From: an uncultured Oribacterium sp.
GTDB lineage: Bacteria > Bacillota > Clostridia > Lachnospirales > Lachnospiraceae
Direction of reading: 5' to 3'
NCBI GenBank assembly: GCA_934279105.1
Contig: CAKQWR010000132.1
Coordinates: 1-5,381 of the forward strand
DNA length: 5,381 bases
A model generated the notes under the pieces. The model worked only from the letters and a program-made list of their open reading frames with translations, did not search any database and was not told the origin of the DNA. Positions 1 to 5,381 of this stretch are shown piece by piece. The translations under genes and the position numbers were made by a program. Each line of letters opens with the position of its first letter. Position 1 is the stretch's first letter.

Positions 1-1517
1 GTCTTTTCCATCGCCTGAAAGGCGTTTTTACATAGGTTCATGAGGATATGCTCCGCCATACCTTTCCGGCCGAGAATATACAGAGGAGCATCTGTGATTT
101 CTGTTTTGAGTGTGATCGCCGCAGGTGTCAGCTGTTCCACGATGCTGACAGCATATTTAATCTCTTCTGTAAAGTTCAGACGTTCCAGACGCACACCGGT
201 ATCCTGCCTTGCAAAGGCCAGCAGCTGCTTCGAGAGGTCTGAGGCCCTATCGACCGATACCAGCATCTCATGAATCATCTCCTTATTCTCCGCCGAGATG
301 CTCTCATCATTCTCGAGCAGCTCCGCGTAGATCATGACGGGTGTCAGATAGTTATTGAACTCATGTGCGATGTGACTCGACATCATACCAAGCGACTGAA
401 TCCGCTGGTAATGCCGGATTTCTTCATTCTTTCTAGCTACCGTTTCCATGCCCTGATTGATTTCCCGAAGATAGGAAATCTCCTTCTCCTGTGCGACTGC
501 GTGAAAGCGGGCTCGCAACACGAAAACAACGATGATGCCGAGCAGCATGATATAAACAAACACGATACCGATCATCGTCATCATCATATCGTCGAGCGGT
601 GCCGAAAGTTCCGTTACCGGAATCGTCGAGTTTACGATCCAGCGTTCACCCTGGATATAAATCGCCTTAAAAGCAGCGACGCGCTGTACCTTCGGATGAC
701 GCGCATCCGCCCAGTCATAGGTATCGATGACGCCGGTTCCGAAATCATCTTCCTCCTGCTTCTCCAGCCACGTATTCATGCTACGGTAGTCCAGGTCTGG
801 ATAGCGACGTTTACGGCCGTAAAGCGCATCGAGGCCGAGCTGGTCCTTCGCATGGTGCATGATGATATACAGATTCTGATCCTTCACTACAGAATAGCCC
901 TTTTTTCCGATTTTGACCTGTGCAACACTATGCTCATAGAGCGTTTCCAGATTCATCGCAAAGCACAGATGGTAAACACCATCCTTCGTTTCGTAATCCT
1001 TCTGTATATACATTTCATACCAGCCTGTGACCGGCGAAATCTTTTTTCCTGCAATTTGAGCCGGATGCTCCGTGCCTGTACTGGCATCGATATTTGTCGC
1101 GCCCGACTTCCCTGTTCCGATCTTCATCACCATCGGTGTCTGTCCTGGCGCATAGCGCGTCACGGTCCCATCGGGTGCCGTCACGGTCACCCAGTTATAG
1201 AGATCACTGTTCTCACGCAAAAAGAAATCGGTTCTCTCGGTGATTCCATTCTTCCGGACCCACTCCTCCGGCATGTGCTCATTTCGATAGACGAGATCGA
1301 TCTGATGAATCTTCTGCTCGAGATAATCGTCGATTTTGTCTCCGACGATGCCGGCAATCGTAAGGAGCTGACTCTCCTCCATCGAAATCACCTGATTTCG
1401 ATAATTCTGATAGTATCGAAAACCGGAAAGCGCCACGATCATCGACAGCAGCAGAAATAATCCCACAGCCGCCAGCTCCGTCATTTTATTCGTCAGCCCA
1501 TTCCGGATGCGCTTCAT
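1..1517 (-). CDS. Membrane sensor histidine kinase, Cache-like extracellular domain (3' end beyond window)
   Basis: The minus strand is open from an ATG at 1517 to the window edge, giving 505 residues of a longer protein. A short cytoplasmic N-terminus leads to membrane segment 1 (about residues 13-34). A large extracellular region (about 35-310) follows, with a length and helix-then-mixed pattern typical of double-Cache sensors. Membrane segment 2 is at about 311-335, then a charged, probably coiled linker (340-375). The dimerisation/phosphotransfer helix carries the H-box HIAHEFNNYLTP with the phospho-acceptor His385. The ATPase domain starts near 450 and shows the N-box MNLCKNAFQAM (Asn494, Asn498). 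The G-boxes lie outside the window. It should autophosphorylate on an external small-molecule cue and phosphorylate the regulator encoded 4 bases upstream. The start is fixed by GAGGAG seven bases before the ATG. The HEFNN H-box resembles NtrB/HK4-type kinases more than the usual partners of OmpR regulators. The ligand cannot be told from sequence. Confidence 0.93.
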   Translation of the reverse strand, partial: MKRIRNGLTNKMTELAAVGLFLLLSMIVALSGFRYYQNYRNQVISMEESQLLTIAGIVGDKIDDYLEQKIHQIDLVYRNEHMPEEWVRKNGITERTDFFLRENSDLYNWVTVTAPDGTVTRYAPGQTPMVMKIGTGKSGATNIDASTGTEHPAQIAGKKISPVTGWYEMYIQKDYETKDGVYHLCFAMNLETLYEHSVAQVKIGKKGYSVVKDQNLYIIMHHAKDQLGLDALYGRKRRYPDLDYRSMNTWLEKQEEDDFGTGVIDTYDWADARHPKVQRVAAFKAIYIQGERWIVNSTIPVTELSAPLDDMMMTMIGIVFVYIMLLGIIVVFVLRARFHAVAQEKEISYLREINQGMETVARKNEEIRHYQRIQSLGMMSSHIAHEFNNYLTPVMIYAELLENDESISAENKEMIHEMLVSVDRASDLSKQLLAFARQDTGVRLERLNFTEEIKYAVSIVEQLTPAAITLKTEITDAPLYILGRKGMAEHILMNLCKNAFQAMEK

Positions 1518-1521
1518 CTGT

Positions 1522-2211
1522 TTACTCCTCTACACTCAGCATGTATCCGATACCTCGCACCGTCTTCAGATACTTCGGTGACTTCGGATTCTCTTCAATT
1601 TTGTTTCGGATCCGCTTTACATATACAGTAATCGTGTTATCATCCACGACGGCTTCATTCCAGACCTGTGCATACAGCTGCTCCTTCGTGAACACCTGTC
1701 CCGGATGCTCCAAAAGAAAACGGAACAGTGCCTGCTCACGTGCTGTGAAATTCAGCGCTTTTCCATCTTTCAGACACTCCATCTTCAGCATGTCGACCGC
1801 AAACGGACCGCGGCGAATGCCTACATTGGCCATCTCCTGGCTATAGACCTGACTCCGACGGATCAGTGCCTTCGCCGTCTGGATCAGAATCGCGGTATGA
1901 AATGGTTTCGTAAGATAACTGTCTGCACCGAAGCCGAGACCGAGCACCTGGTCCATCTCATCCGACTTTCCGGACAGCATCATGACCGGCGTATGGTCTC
2001 CGGACGCCCGCATCTTCTGCAGCACCTCATAACCGCCGACCCGTTCCATCATGACATCCAGAATGACCAGTTGAAATTTTTCTTTTTTCAGAAGCTCGAG
2101 TGCTTCGAGACCATCCGACGCCTCGGTCACATCCATGCCCTCGCGTCGAAGCGCCATGCGGACCGCGAGCCGGATCGCCTGCTCATCATCCACCATTAAT
2201 ACTCTGTTCAT
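1522..2211 (-). CDS. OmpR/PhoB-family response regulator
   Basis: This 229-residue protein has the usual length and layout of the family. The receiver domain (about 1-118) carries the acidic pocket Asp8-Asp9, the phospho-acceptor Asp52 in LVILDVMM, Ser80 at the Thr/Ser switch position, and Lys102 in the YLTKPF motif. A winged-helix DNA-binding domain (about 130-227) ends in the family hallmark VYVKRIRNKI followed by TVRGIGYML. It should act in the cytoplasm as a transcription factor activated by the neighbouring kinase; its target genes are not evident here. The start at 2211 is preferred because AGGAG lies 8 bases upstream and the protein then opens MNRVLMVDDE, as receivers normally do. An in-frame ATG six codons earlier (2229) has no good ribosome site. 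The gene follows the Nudix stop after 30 bases and is probably cotranscribed with it. Confidence 0.96.
   Translation of the reverse strand: MNRVLMVDDEQAIRLAVRMALRREGMDVTEASDGLEALELLKKEKFQLVILDVMMERVGGYEVLQKMRASGDHTPVMMLSGKSDEMDQVLGLGFGADSYLTKPFHTAILIQTAKALIRRSQVYSQEMANVGIRRGPFAVDMLKMECLKDGKALNFTAREQALFRFLLEHPGQVFTKEQLYAQVWNEAVVDDNTITVYVKRIRNKIEENPKSPKYLKTVRGIGYMLSVEE
1525..1530 (-). promoter_or_regulatory. Ribosome binding site of the kinase, inside the regulator gene
   Basis: GAGGAG is formed by the last two Glu codons of the response regulator and lies 7 bases before the kinase ATG at 1517. The regulator stop (TAA, 1524-1522) falls between this site and the kinase start. A ribosome finishing the regulator would therefore be placed to start the kinase, which points to translational coupling and a fixed ratio of the two proteins. 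Confidence 0.85.
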
Positions 2212-2219
2212 ACTTTCGT

Positions 2220-2224
2220 CTCCT
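2220..2224 (-). promoter_or_regulatory. Ribosome binding site deciding the regulator start
   Basis: AGGAG lies 8 bases before the ATG at 2211, in the 30-base gap after the Nudix stop. It falls within the reading frame of the competing ATG at 2229 and so supports the shorter protein. Confidence 0.8.
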
Positions 2225-2241
2225 GTCATGCCTGCTGAAAG

Positions 2242-2697
2242 TCAAAGCTTTTCTGTAAATAGACTCCGATACTTTGATGTAGTAGATTGATAAGCATTGA
2301 ACTCGCTACGGACTCGATCAATCAGTACTTCATCTGCCGGCAGCCACGCAACGCTGTCCAGTTCTTCCTTCGTAAGCCAGCGGGCATCCTCCGCTTCTTT
2401 CAGGACGAGATGTCCGCTTTTGACCTCACACCAGAAGCAGTCCATCGACAGATGAAAGTTCGGATAATCATATTCGACCGTATCGATCAGATCACCAACT
2501 TCGATTTCGGTGTCCAGCTCCTCTTCAATCTCTCTCACAAGCGCCTGCTGCGGAGTTTCTCCAGCTTCGATTTTTCCTCCCGGAAACTCCCAGCCACCCT
2601 TAAAATCTCCATATCCTCGCTGGGTAGCGAAAATGACAGGAACACCATGTTTATTCACAGACCGCATCACCGCGGCCACGACTCGTATTGTTTTCAT
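2242..2697 (-). CDS. MutT-like Nudix hydrolase ((deoxy)nucleoside triphosphate pyrophosphohydrolase)
   Basis: This 151-residue single-domain cytoplasmic enzyme is the usual size for MutT/NudG-type Nudix proteins. The family hydrolyses nucleoside diphosphates linked to another group. MutT-like members remove oxidised or modified dNTPs such as 8-oxo-dGTP, releasing pyrophosphate. The sequence shows WEFPGGKIEAGE, then seven residues, then REIEEEL, which matches the metal-binding Nudix box Gx5Ex7REUxEExGU, except that Asp stands where Gly is usual near the end. The WEFPGGK lead-in is characteristic of the MutT/NudG subgroup. A stop codon lies three codons upstream in frame (TAA AAA GCG ATG), so 2697 is the first possible ATG. 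No Shine-Dalgarno site precedes it, unlike its neighbours. It is the first gene of an apparent operon with the two-component pair. The exact substrate is not determinable, and a link to the signalling pair may be positional only. Confidence 0.93.
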   Translation of the reverse strand: MKTIRVVAAVMRSVNKHGVPVIFATQRGYGDFKGGWEFPGGKIEAGETPQQALVREIEEELDTEIEVGDLIDTVEYDYPNFHLSMDCFWCEVKSGHLVLKEAEDARWLTKEELDSVAWLPADEVLIDRVRSEFNAYQSTTSKYRSLFTEKL

Positions 2698-2758
2698 CGC
2701 TTTTTAAAATATACTATTTAAGAATGTTTATTACCCGTTTCCGTCAAAGACAGATGAT
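2698..2758 (-). promoter_or_regulatory. AT-rich leader, possible promoter of the Nudix-regulator-kinase operon
   Basis: This is the only sizeable non-coding space before the operon, so a promoter is expected here. A TTGACG (2747-2742) resembles a -35 box, but no good -10 lies 16-18 bases after it; TATATT (about 2713-2708) is too far from it and very close to the ATG. There is no clear ribosome site. The promoter call is therefore mostly by position and weak by sequence. Confidence 0.25.
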
Positions 2759-2899
2759 TTATATTATAACCATCTCTCCGACAGCAGGCTTTTCATCTTT
2801 GACCACAACTCTCATATATGCATTTGGGGCGCTGTAGGCTACGTTTTTCTTTTTCAGGTCTTCGAGTTCTCCGTACTACTTGTTAATCGCTTCGCATTT
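2759..2899 (-). pseudogene. Remnant 3' end of an unidentified gene, interrupted by an amber codon
   Basis: On the minus strand a coding-like frame ends at TAA 2761-2759. The last 38 residues start YGELEDLKKKN, continue through NAYMRVVVKDEKPAVG and end EMVII. Codons and residues look like real protein, with charged helix-like residues followed by beta-like VVV. Reading upstream, the frame meets TAG at 2878-2876 and then resumes as KCEAINK. CAG to TAG would be a single-base change. No start codon with a ribosome site opens the segment, and farther upstream the frame runs into the 3' end of the nuclease gene and makes no sense. I do not recognise the family. It may be the tail of a host gene cut off when the AT-rich genes arrived; a chance open frame is also possible at this length. 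Confidence 0.4.
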
Positions 2900-2915
2900 A
2901 ATATAATTATAAACT

Positions 2916-3704
2916 CTACGCCTTCTCTCTAGACTTCGCCCATAAAATGAGATGATCCGAACAATGATTCCCCTGCGACACCCCACATGATTCTTTGTCA
3001 AATCCTTTCGTAAAGATATGATCAATTGGTGAGGCTGGACCAGTCCGACCTTTTACTTTCGTGATAATGGGTTCTCCATGGCCATCAACATCAAGCATTT
3101 CATACCCTATATTTTCAAATTTTGATTTGAGAATCTGCCAATTGTAATTTATCTGAGCTTTTCCATCATAATTATTTAGATATCTCGCATGGTTAAAATC
3201 TCCTGCAAATATAGCGATATCACTGTTCAAATAGCACTCTTCTGCTATAGGTAAAACATATTTGTCAAGAGTTTTCCTCATCTCATCATATTGTACCCTG
3301 CAGTCATTATCACCAGTCGGCATCCTAAAACCACATACTGTGCATATTTTGTCATCATCCATTTTAAAGGATACCTTCATCAAGCCCAAATTGTTATAAC
3401 ATTGCAAGGCTTCACGTCCCCACCAGAGATTTTTTGCCAATTCTTTAATGTTTTTAATTGAATTCCTCTTCACTAGAATCAAAATTCCATTATCACCTGA
3501 AACAAATGAAGAAAACCATACATATTCATTTTCTTTCATTCGCTTTTCAAGATAATCCCAACCAGACGCTAAAGCTATTTCAGTGATTACAAATACATCC
3601 GCCTGCTCATTTATTATATTATCAACAAAATCTGTACTGATTTTTTTATCTATAAACCACGGAAGCGCAGCGCCGCCCTTCACGTTCCATGTAGCGATTT
3701 TCAT
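2916..3704 (-). CDS. Endonuclease/exonuclease/phosphatase (EEP) family protein
   Basis: This 262-residue protein has the DNase I/exonuclease III fold motifs in order. They are Asn7 in KIATWNV, the metal-ligand Glu42 in VFVITEI, a GFRMPTGDN loop (125-133) matching the family's YxPxG region, Asp169 and Asn171 in FAGDFNHAR, Asp228-His229 in SPIDHIF, and Ser249-Asp250-His251 in CSDHLILW. The catalytic set therefore looks intact. It should be a Mg2+-dependent phosphodiesterase or phosphatase, but the family includes DNA, RNA, nucleotide and lipid enzymes, so the substrate stays open. It has no signal peptide or membrane segment and is therefore cytoplasmic. The ATG at 3704 is chosen because GAGGA lies 8 bases upstream and the fold's first strand begins right there; an in-frame TTG at 3734 overlaps that site. 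It follows the DUF6508 gene after 65 bases and shares its AT-rich composition. As a stand-alone EEP gene it does not look like housekeeping exonuclease III. Confidence 0.88.
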   Translation of the reverse strand: MKIATWNVKGGAALPWFIDKKISTDFVDNIINEQADVFVITEIALASGWDYLEKRMKENEYVWFSSFVSGDNGILILVKRNSIKNIKELAKNLWWGREALQCYNNLGLMKVSFKMDDDKICTVCGFRMPTGDNDCRVQYDEMRKTLDKYVLPIAEECYLNSDIAIFAGDFNHARYLNNYDGKAQINYNWQILKSKFENIGYEMLDVDGHGEPIITKVKGRTGPASPIDHIFTKGFDKESCGVSQGNHCSDHLILWAKSREKA

Positions 3705-3712
3705 TAATATTA

Positions 3713-3717
3713 TCCTC
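3713..3717 (-). promoter_or_regulatory. Ribosome binding site deciding the EEP gene start
   Basis: GAGGA sits 8 bases before the ATG at 3704. It supports a 262-residue protein over the longer reading from TTG 3734. Confidence 0.75.
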
Positions 3718-3769
3718 GTATTTAGAGTTTTCAATTCTATAGACAGGACATTCCGATCGGATTCATTTA

Positions 3770-4192
3770 TTACGACTCTTTAAGTTCTTGCAATCGCAGA
3801 AGCCATTTCTTGACAGCGCCAGATTTTATCATTGCCATAATAGTGCCATCACAAAATCTCTCGCCTCGCACCATCCCCATAAGCAGTGCCATGATACCTT
3901 GTGCATCCATATTGGAAACATCGGCATTCTCCATTGATTTTTGACGCCATTCGAGGCCTCTTTCCTTAAGTAGTTCATTATATTCATTCAACTTATATTC
4001 CGGATTTTCATGTTCAAACTCATATACCGCATCGATTAATTCATTAACTACTTCTGAATACTTTGGATATGGTAAGTGTATAGGATCGCCTTCTTTTCCT
4101 GTATGCTCCTTATCTATTATCCATTCTCCAACATGATCGGTTTCCAATTGTTCTAAAAGGCCTAGAAGTTTGTCAGTATTTCCTTGAATCAT
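3770..4192 (-). CDS. DUF6508-family protein, function unknown
   Basis: This 140-residue soluble, acidic, mostly helical protein has no signal peptide or membrane segment. From memory it matches the DUF6508 family: an early GEW (22-24), PIHLPYPKYS (37-46), then DVSNMDAQGIMALL (91-104) and the conserved RGERFCDG (109-116) before a C-terminal helix with KKWLLRLQEL. Length and motif order agree with complete members. No enzymatic residues are known to me for the family, and no function is assigned. The start is supported by AAAAGGA 8 bases before the ATG at 4192. It lies between an AAA ATPase gene (82-base gap) and an EEP nuclease gene (65-base gap), all in the same direction, so a shared transcript is plausible. 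Genes of this kind are often accessory genes in Bacillota; here the low GC agrees with that. Confidence 0.78.
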   Translation of the reverse strand: MIQGNTDKLLGLLEQLETDHVGEWIIDKEHTGKEGDPIHLPYPKYSEVVNELIDAVYEFEHENPEYKLNEYNELLKERGLEWRQKSMENADVSNMDAQGIMALLMGMVRGERFCDGTIMAMIKSGAVKKWLLRLQELKES

Positions 4193-4200
4193 TTTTTACA

Positions 4201-4207
4201 TCCTTTT
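4201..4207 (-). promoter_or_regulatory. Ribosome binding site of the DUF6508 gene
   Basis: AAAAGGA lies 8 bases before the ATG at 4192. Upstream in the same gap a TTGTTC and a TCTATT stand 17 bases apart and could form a weak promoter. The second box is so close to the ribosome site that this is doubtful. Confidence 0.6.
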
Positions 4208-4251
4208 ATCAACAATAGATTTTTAATTTCTGATCTGAACAATGCGTGATA

Positions 4252-4278
4252 TTAACTATCTATCGATGCATTCTTCAT
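4252..4278 (-). pseudogene. Eight-codon ORF overlapping the ATPase stop; possible stub of a lost coupled gene
   Basis: The ATPase ends in ATGA, so its TGA overlaps an ATG at 4278. AAGGAG (4292-4287), formed by the ATPase's own final Lys-Glu codons, lies exactly 8 bases before that ATG. This is the classic layout for a translationally coupled second gene. The frame, however, encodes only MKNASIDS and stops at TAA 4254-4252. ATPases of this class are often followed by an overlapping partner gene, so this may be the surviving 5' end of a deleted partner. Alternatively it is a chance ATG, since Lys-Glu codons readily make AAGGAG. No further remnant is visible before the DUF6508 gene. Confidence 0.35.
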
Positions 4279-5381
4279 CTCATCAGCTCCTTCTTTAGTG
4301 CCATGAGATCGTCGTAGTTCACCGAAGTGTCAAAAGCGTTATTGTAGAACTGACGACTCTTTAAAAGCTCTGATCGGATATTATATGTTTCATACATATT
4401 ATACAGCCGAATCTTATTGTCCGATTTTGCAATCCAGATGTTATCCTGACGGTTAAACAGATCCAGTACTTCACAATAGTGGGTTGTAAAGATAAGCGTC
4501 GCAGATTTTTTATTCACCGTCTTATCCTTGAATAAGCTGATCATGTTTTCTACCAGTGTTTTATGGAAATGATTTTCCACTTCATCGATCAGCAGATCAA
4601 ATCCATTTTCCAGTGCTGCAACTACATAAATATAAAGCAGAGCACCTTTGGTTGTACCACTGGAAAGCATAAACACCAATTCAGAATCCGAAAGCTCTTT
4701 GACCTGGTTCTGGTAAGTGAGTCTGTAATGCTTTTCGTCCATCATTTCCAGACGTTGAATCTTATCATCGAAGATCTTGATGACTTTCGTCAGGACCTCT
4801 CTAGATATTTTGTATGTCTTCATCGCTCTGAACATCAGGCGATACGTGTCTGACCCTTCTCCATCACAGTCAAAGTAAACGGCGCGAGTTGCTTTCTTTT
4901 TCAGAACGAAGAATACGATGGATGTATCTTCCGGAAGCTCACCCAAATCCATGATTTCTTCAAACCCATCTTCTGAATAGATGTCCTTCACCTTGGATTT
5001 ATAGTATTTTTTTCGATAGATGTGCTGCTCTGTAAAATCAGATATGTTGCCTTGATTCGGATCCTCTTTCAAAACGGTAATGTACTTATAGATCGAATCC
5101 TCATGGAAGAAAATGATTTCCAGCTTTACATTATCGTAGTTGTAGTGTTTATCTTCCAAACGGAATTCACTGAGAATCGAATAAGCACATTCCATCAATT
5201 CAATCGCTGATGTTTTACCGGACGCATTCTTACCGATGAATGCTACGGTGTTGAATACATATAGTTCCTCCGCAATCTCCTGCAGTTCATATTCTTTATC
5301 TTCGCTTGTTTTTTTAGACTTTGCAACAAGATCGATCGTAAAATCATCCACGCAGTTTTTATAGTTTGATGCACGTACCCT
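4275..5381 (-). CDS. AAA15/AAA21-type ABC ATPase, RloA/AbiL-like (5' end beyond window)
   Basis: The visible 368 residues contain a full ABC-type ATPase head. The first strand RVRASNYKNC is the usual opening of these proteins. It is followed by Walker A GKNASGKT (residues 50-57), an inserted lid or coil region (about 70-230), the ABC signature LSSGTTKG (239-246), Walker B FDLLIDEVEN (261-270, Asp266 and catalytic Glu267), and the switch histidine in TTHYCEVLD (His301). The insertion lacks the long coiled coils of SMC or Rad50. This matches the COG1106-type ATPases that include RloA and AbiLi, which act with a partner nuclease in phage resistance or beside restriction systems. The frame stays open to the window edge, and the opening strand suggests only a few residues are missing. 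An in-frame GTG at 5351 would remove that strand and is unlikely to be the start. No RloB-like partner is visible downstream. The cellular role is uncertain. Confidence 0.9.
   Translation of the reverse strand, partial: RVRASNYKNCVDDFTIDLVAKSKKTSEDKEYELQEIAEELYVFNTVAFIGKNASGKTSAIELMECAYSILSEFRLEDKHYNYDNVKLEIIFFHEDSIYKYITVLKEDPNQGNISDFTEQHIYRKKYYKSKVKDIYSEDGFEEIMDLGELPEDTSIVFFVLKKKATRAVYFDCDGEGSDTYRLMFRAMKTYKISREVLTKVIKIFDDKIQRLEMMDEKHYRLTYQNQVKELSDSELVFMLSSGTTKGALLYIYVVAALENGFDLLIDEVENHFHKTLVENMISLFKDKTVNKKSATLIFTTHYCEVLDLFNRQDNIWIAKSDNKIRLYNMYETYNIRSELLKSRQFYNNAFDTSVNYDDLMALKKELMR

Noticed and set aside
270..1460. Long plus-strand open frame of 396 codons
   Set aside because: It lies wholly opposite the kinase gene. 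Its product is rich in His, Arg, Ile and Leu with no recognisable domain, while the minus strand gives clear kinase motifs and a good ribosome site.
1541..2199. Plus-strand open frames opposite the response regulator (1541-1846, 1705-2199)
   Set aside because: They are shadows of the regulator gene; the products have no domain and the minus-strand protein is unambiguous.
2212..2229. Upstream ATG (2229) as start of the response regulator
   Set aside because: It adds six residues not typical of receivers and lacks a ribosome site, while AGGAG is well placed for the ATG at 2211.
2287..2721. Plus-strand open frames opposite the Nudix gene
   Set aside because: They are antisense to a gene with a clear Nudix box and show no independent coding evidence.
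3705..3734. TTG at 3734 as start of the EEP gene
   Set aside because: It is a weaker start codon, and the stretch contains the ribosome site that serves the ATG at 3704, where the family's first strand begins.
3705..3734. TTGAAA and TAATAT, 16 bases apart, as a promoter for the EEP gene
   Set aside because: The second box lies between the ribosome site and the ATG, so the transcript would lack its ribosome site.
3752..3761. Ten-base perfect palindrome TCCGATCGGA between the DUF6508 and EEP genes
   Set aside because: It is too short, with no loop or T-tract, to call a terminator or an operator.
5349..5351. GTG at 5351 as start of the ATPase gene
   Set aside because: The frame is open to the window edge, and the ten codons upstream encode RVRASNYKNC, the conserved first strand of this ATPase class. 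The true start is beyond the window.
1..5381. tRNA, rRNA, CRISPR array, insertion sequence or integrase
   Set aside because: I saw no tRNA-like cloverleaf, spaced direct repeats, terminal inverted repeats or transposase/integrase motifs on either strand.

Overview
All supported genes lie on the minus strand, so the window reads right to left. Strong AGGAG-type ribosome binding sites 7-8 bases before most starts, a MutT-like Nudix enzyme, and a Cache-type sensor kinase with a winged-helix response regulator suggest a Gram-positive bacterium of the Bacillota, probably a Clostridia/Lachnospiraceae-like gut organism. The lineage is inferred from style and has no marker gene behind it.

The left half (about 1-2700) is moderately GC-rich; for example, 36 of the 60 bases in 1921-1980 are G or C. 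It holds a compact operon read as Nudix hydrolase (2697-2242), OmpR/PhoB-type response regulator (2211-1522) and membrane sensor histidine kinase (1517 to beyond the left edge). The regulator and kinase are separated by 4 bases, and the kinase ribosome binding site lies inside the last codons of the regulator, so the pair is probably translationally coupled. The kinase sees an extracellular signal through a large Cache-like domain and should phosphorylate Asp52 of the regulator.

A short stretch (2698-2915) separates the halves. It contains the apparent 3' end of a decayed gene, interrupted by an amber codon, and an AT-rich leader in front of the Nudix gene.

The right half (about 2900-5381) is clearly AT-richer; 16 of the 60 bases in 3961-4020 and 19 of the 60 in 5101-5160 are G or C. 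In transcription order it holds an ABC-type AAA ATPase of the AAA15/AAA21 (RloA/AbiL-like) kind that runs off the right edge, an 8-codon ORF that looks like the stub of a lost coupled gene, a DUF6508-family protein, and an endonuclease/exonuclease/phosphatase (EEP) family enzyme with a complete set of catalytic motifs. The three genes point the same way with gaps of 82 and 65 bases. The composition, ATPase class and nuclease suggest an accessory, possibly anti-phage, cassette beside the regulatory operon. A defence role is inference only.
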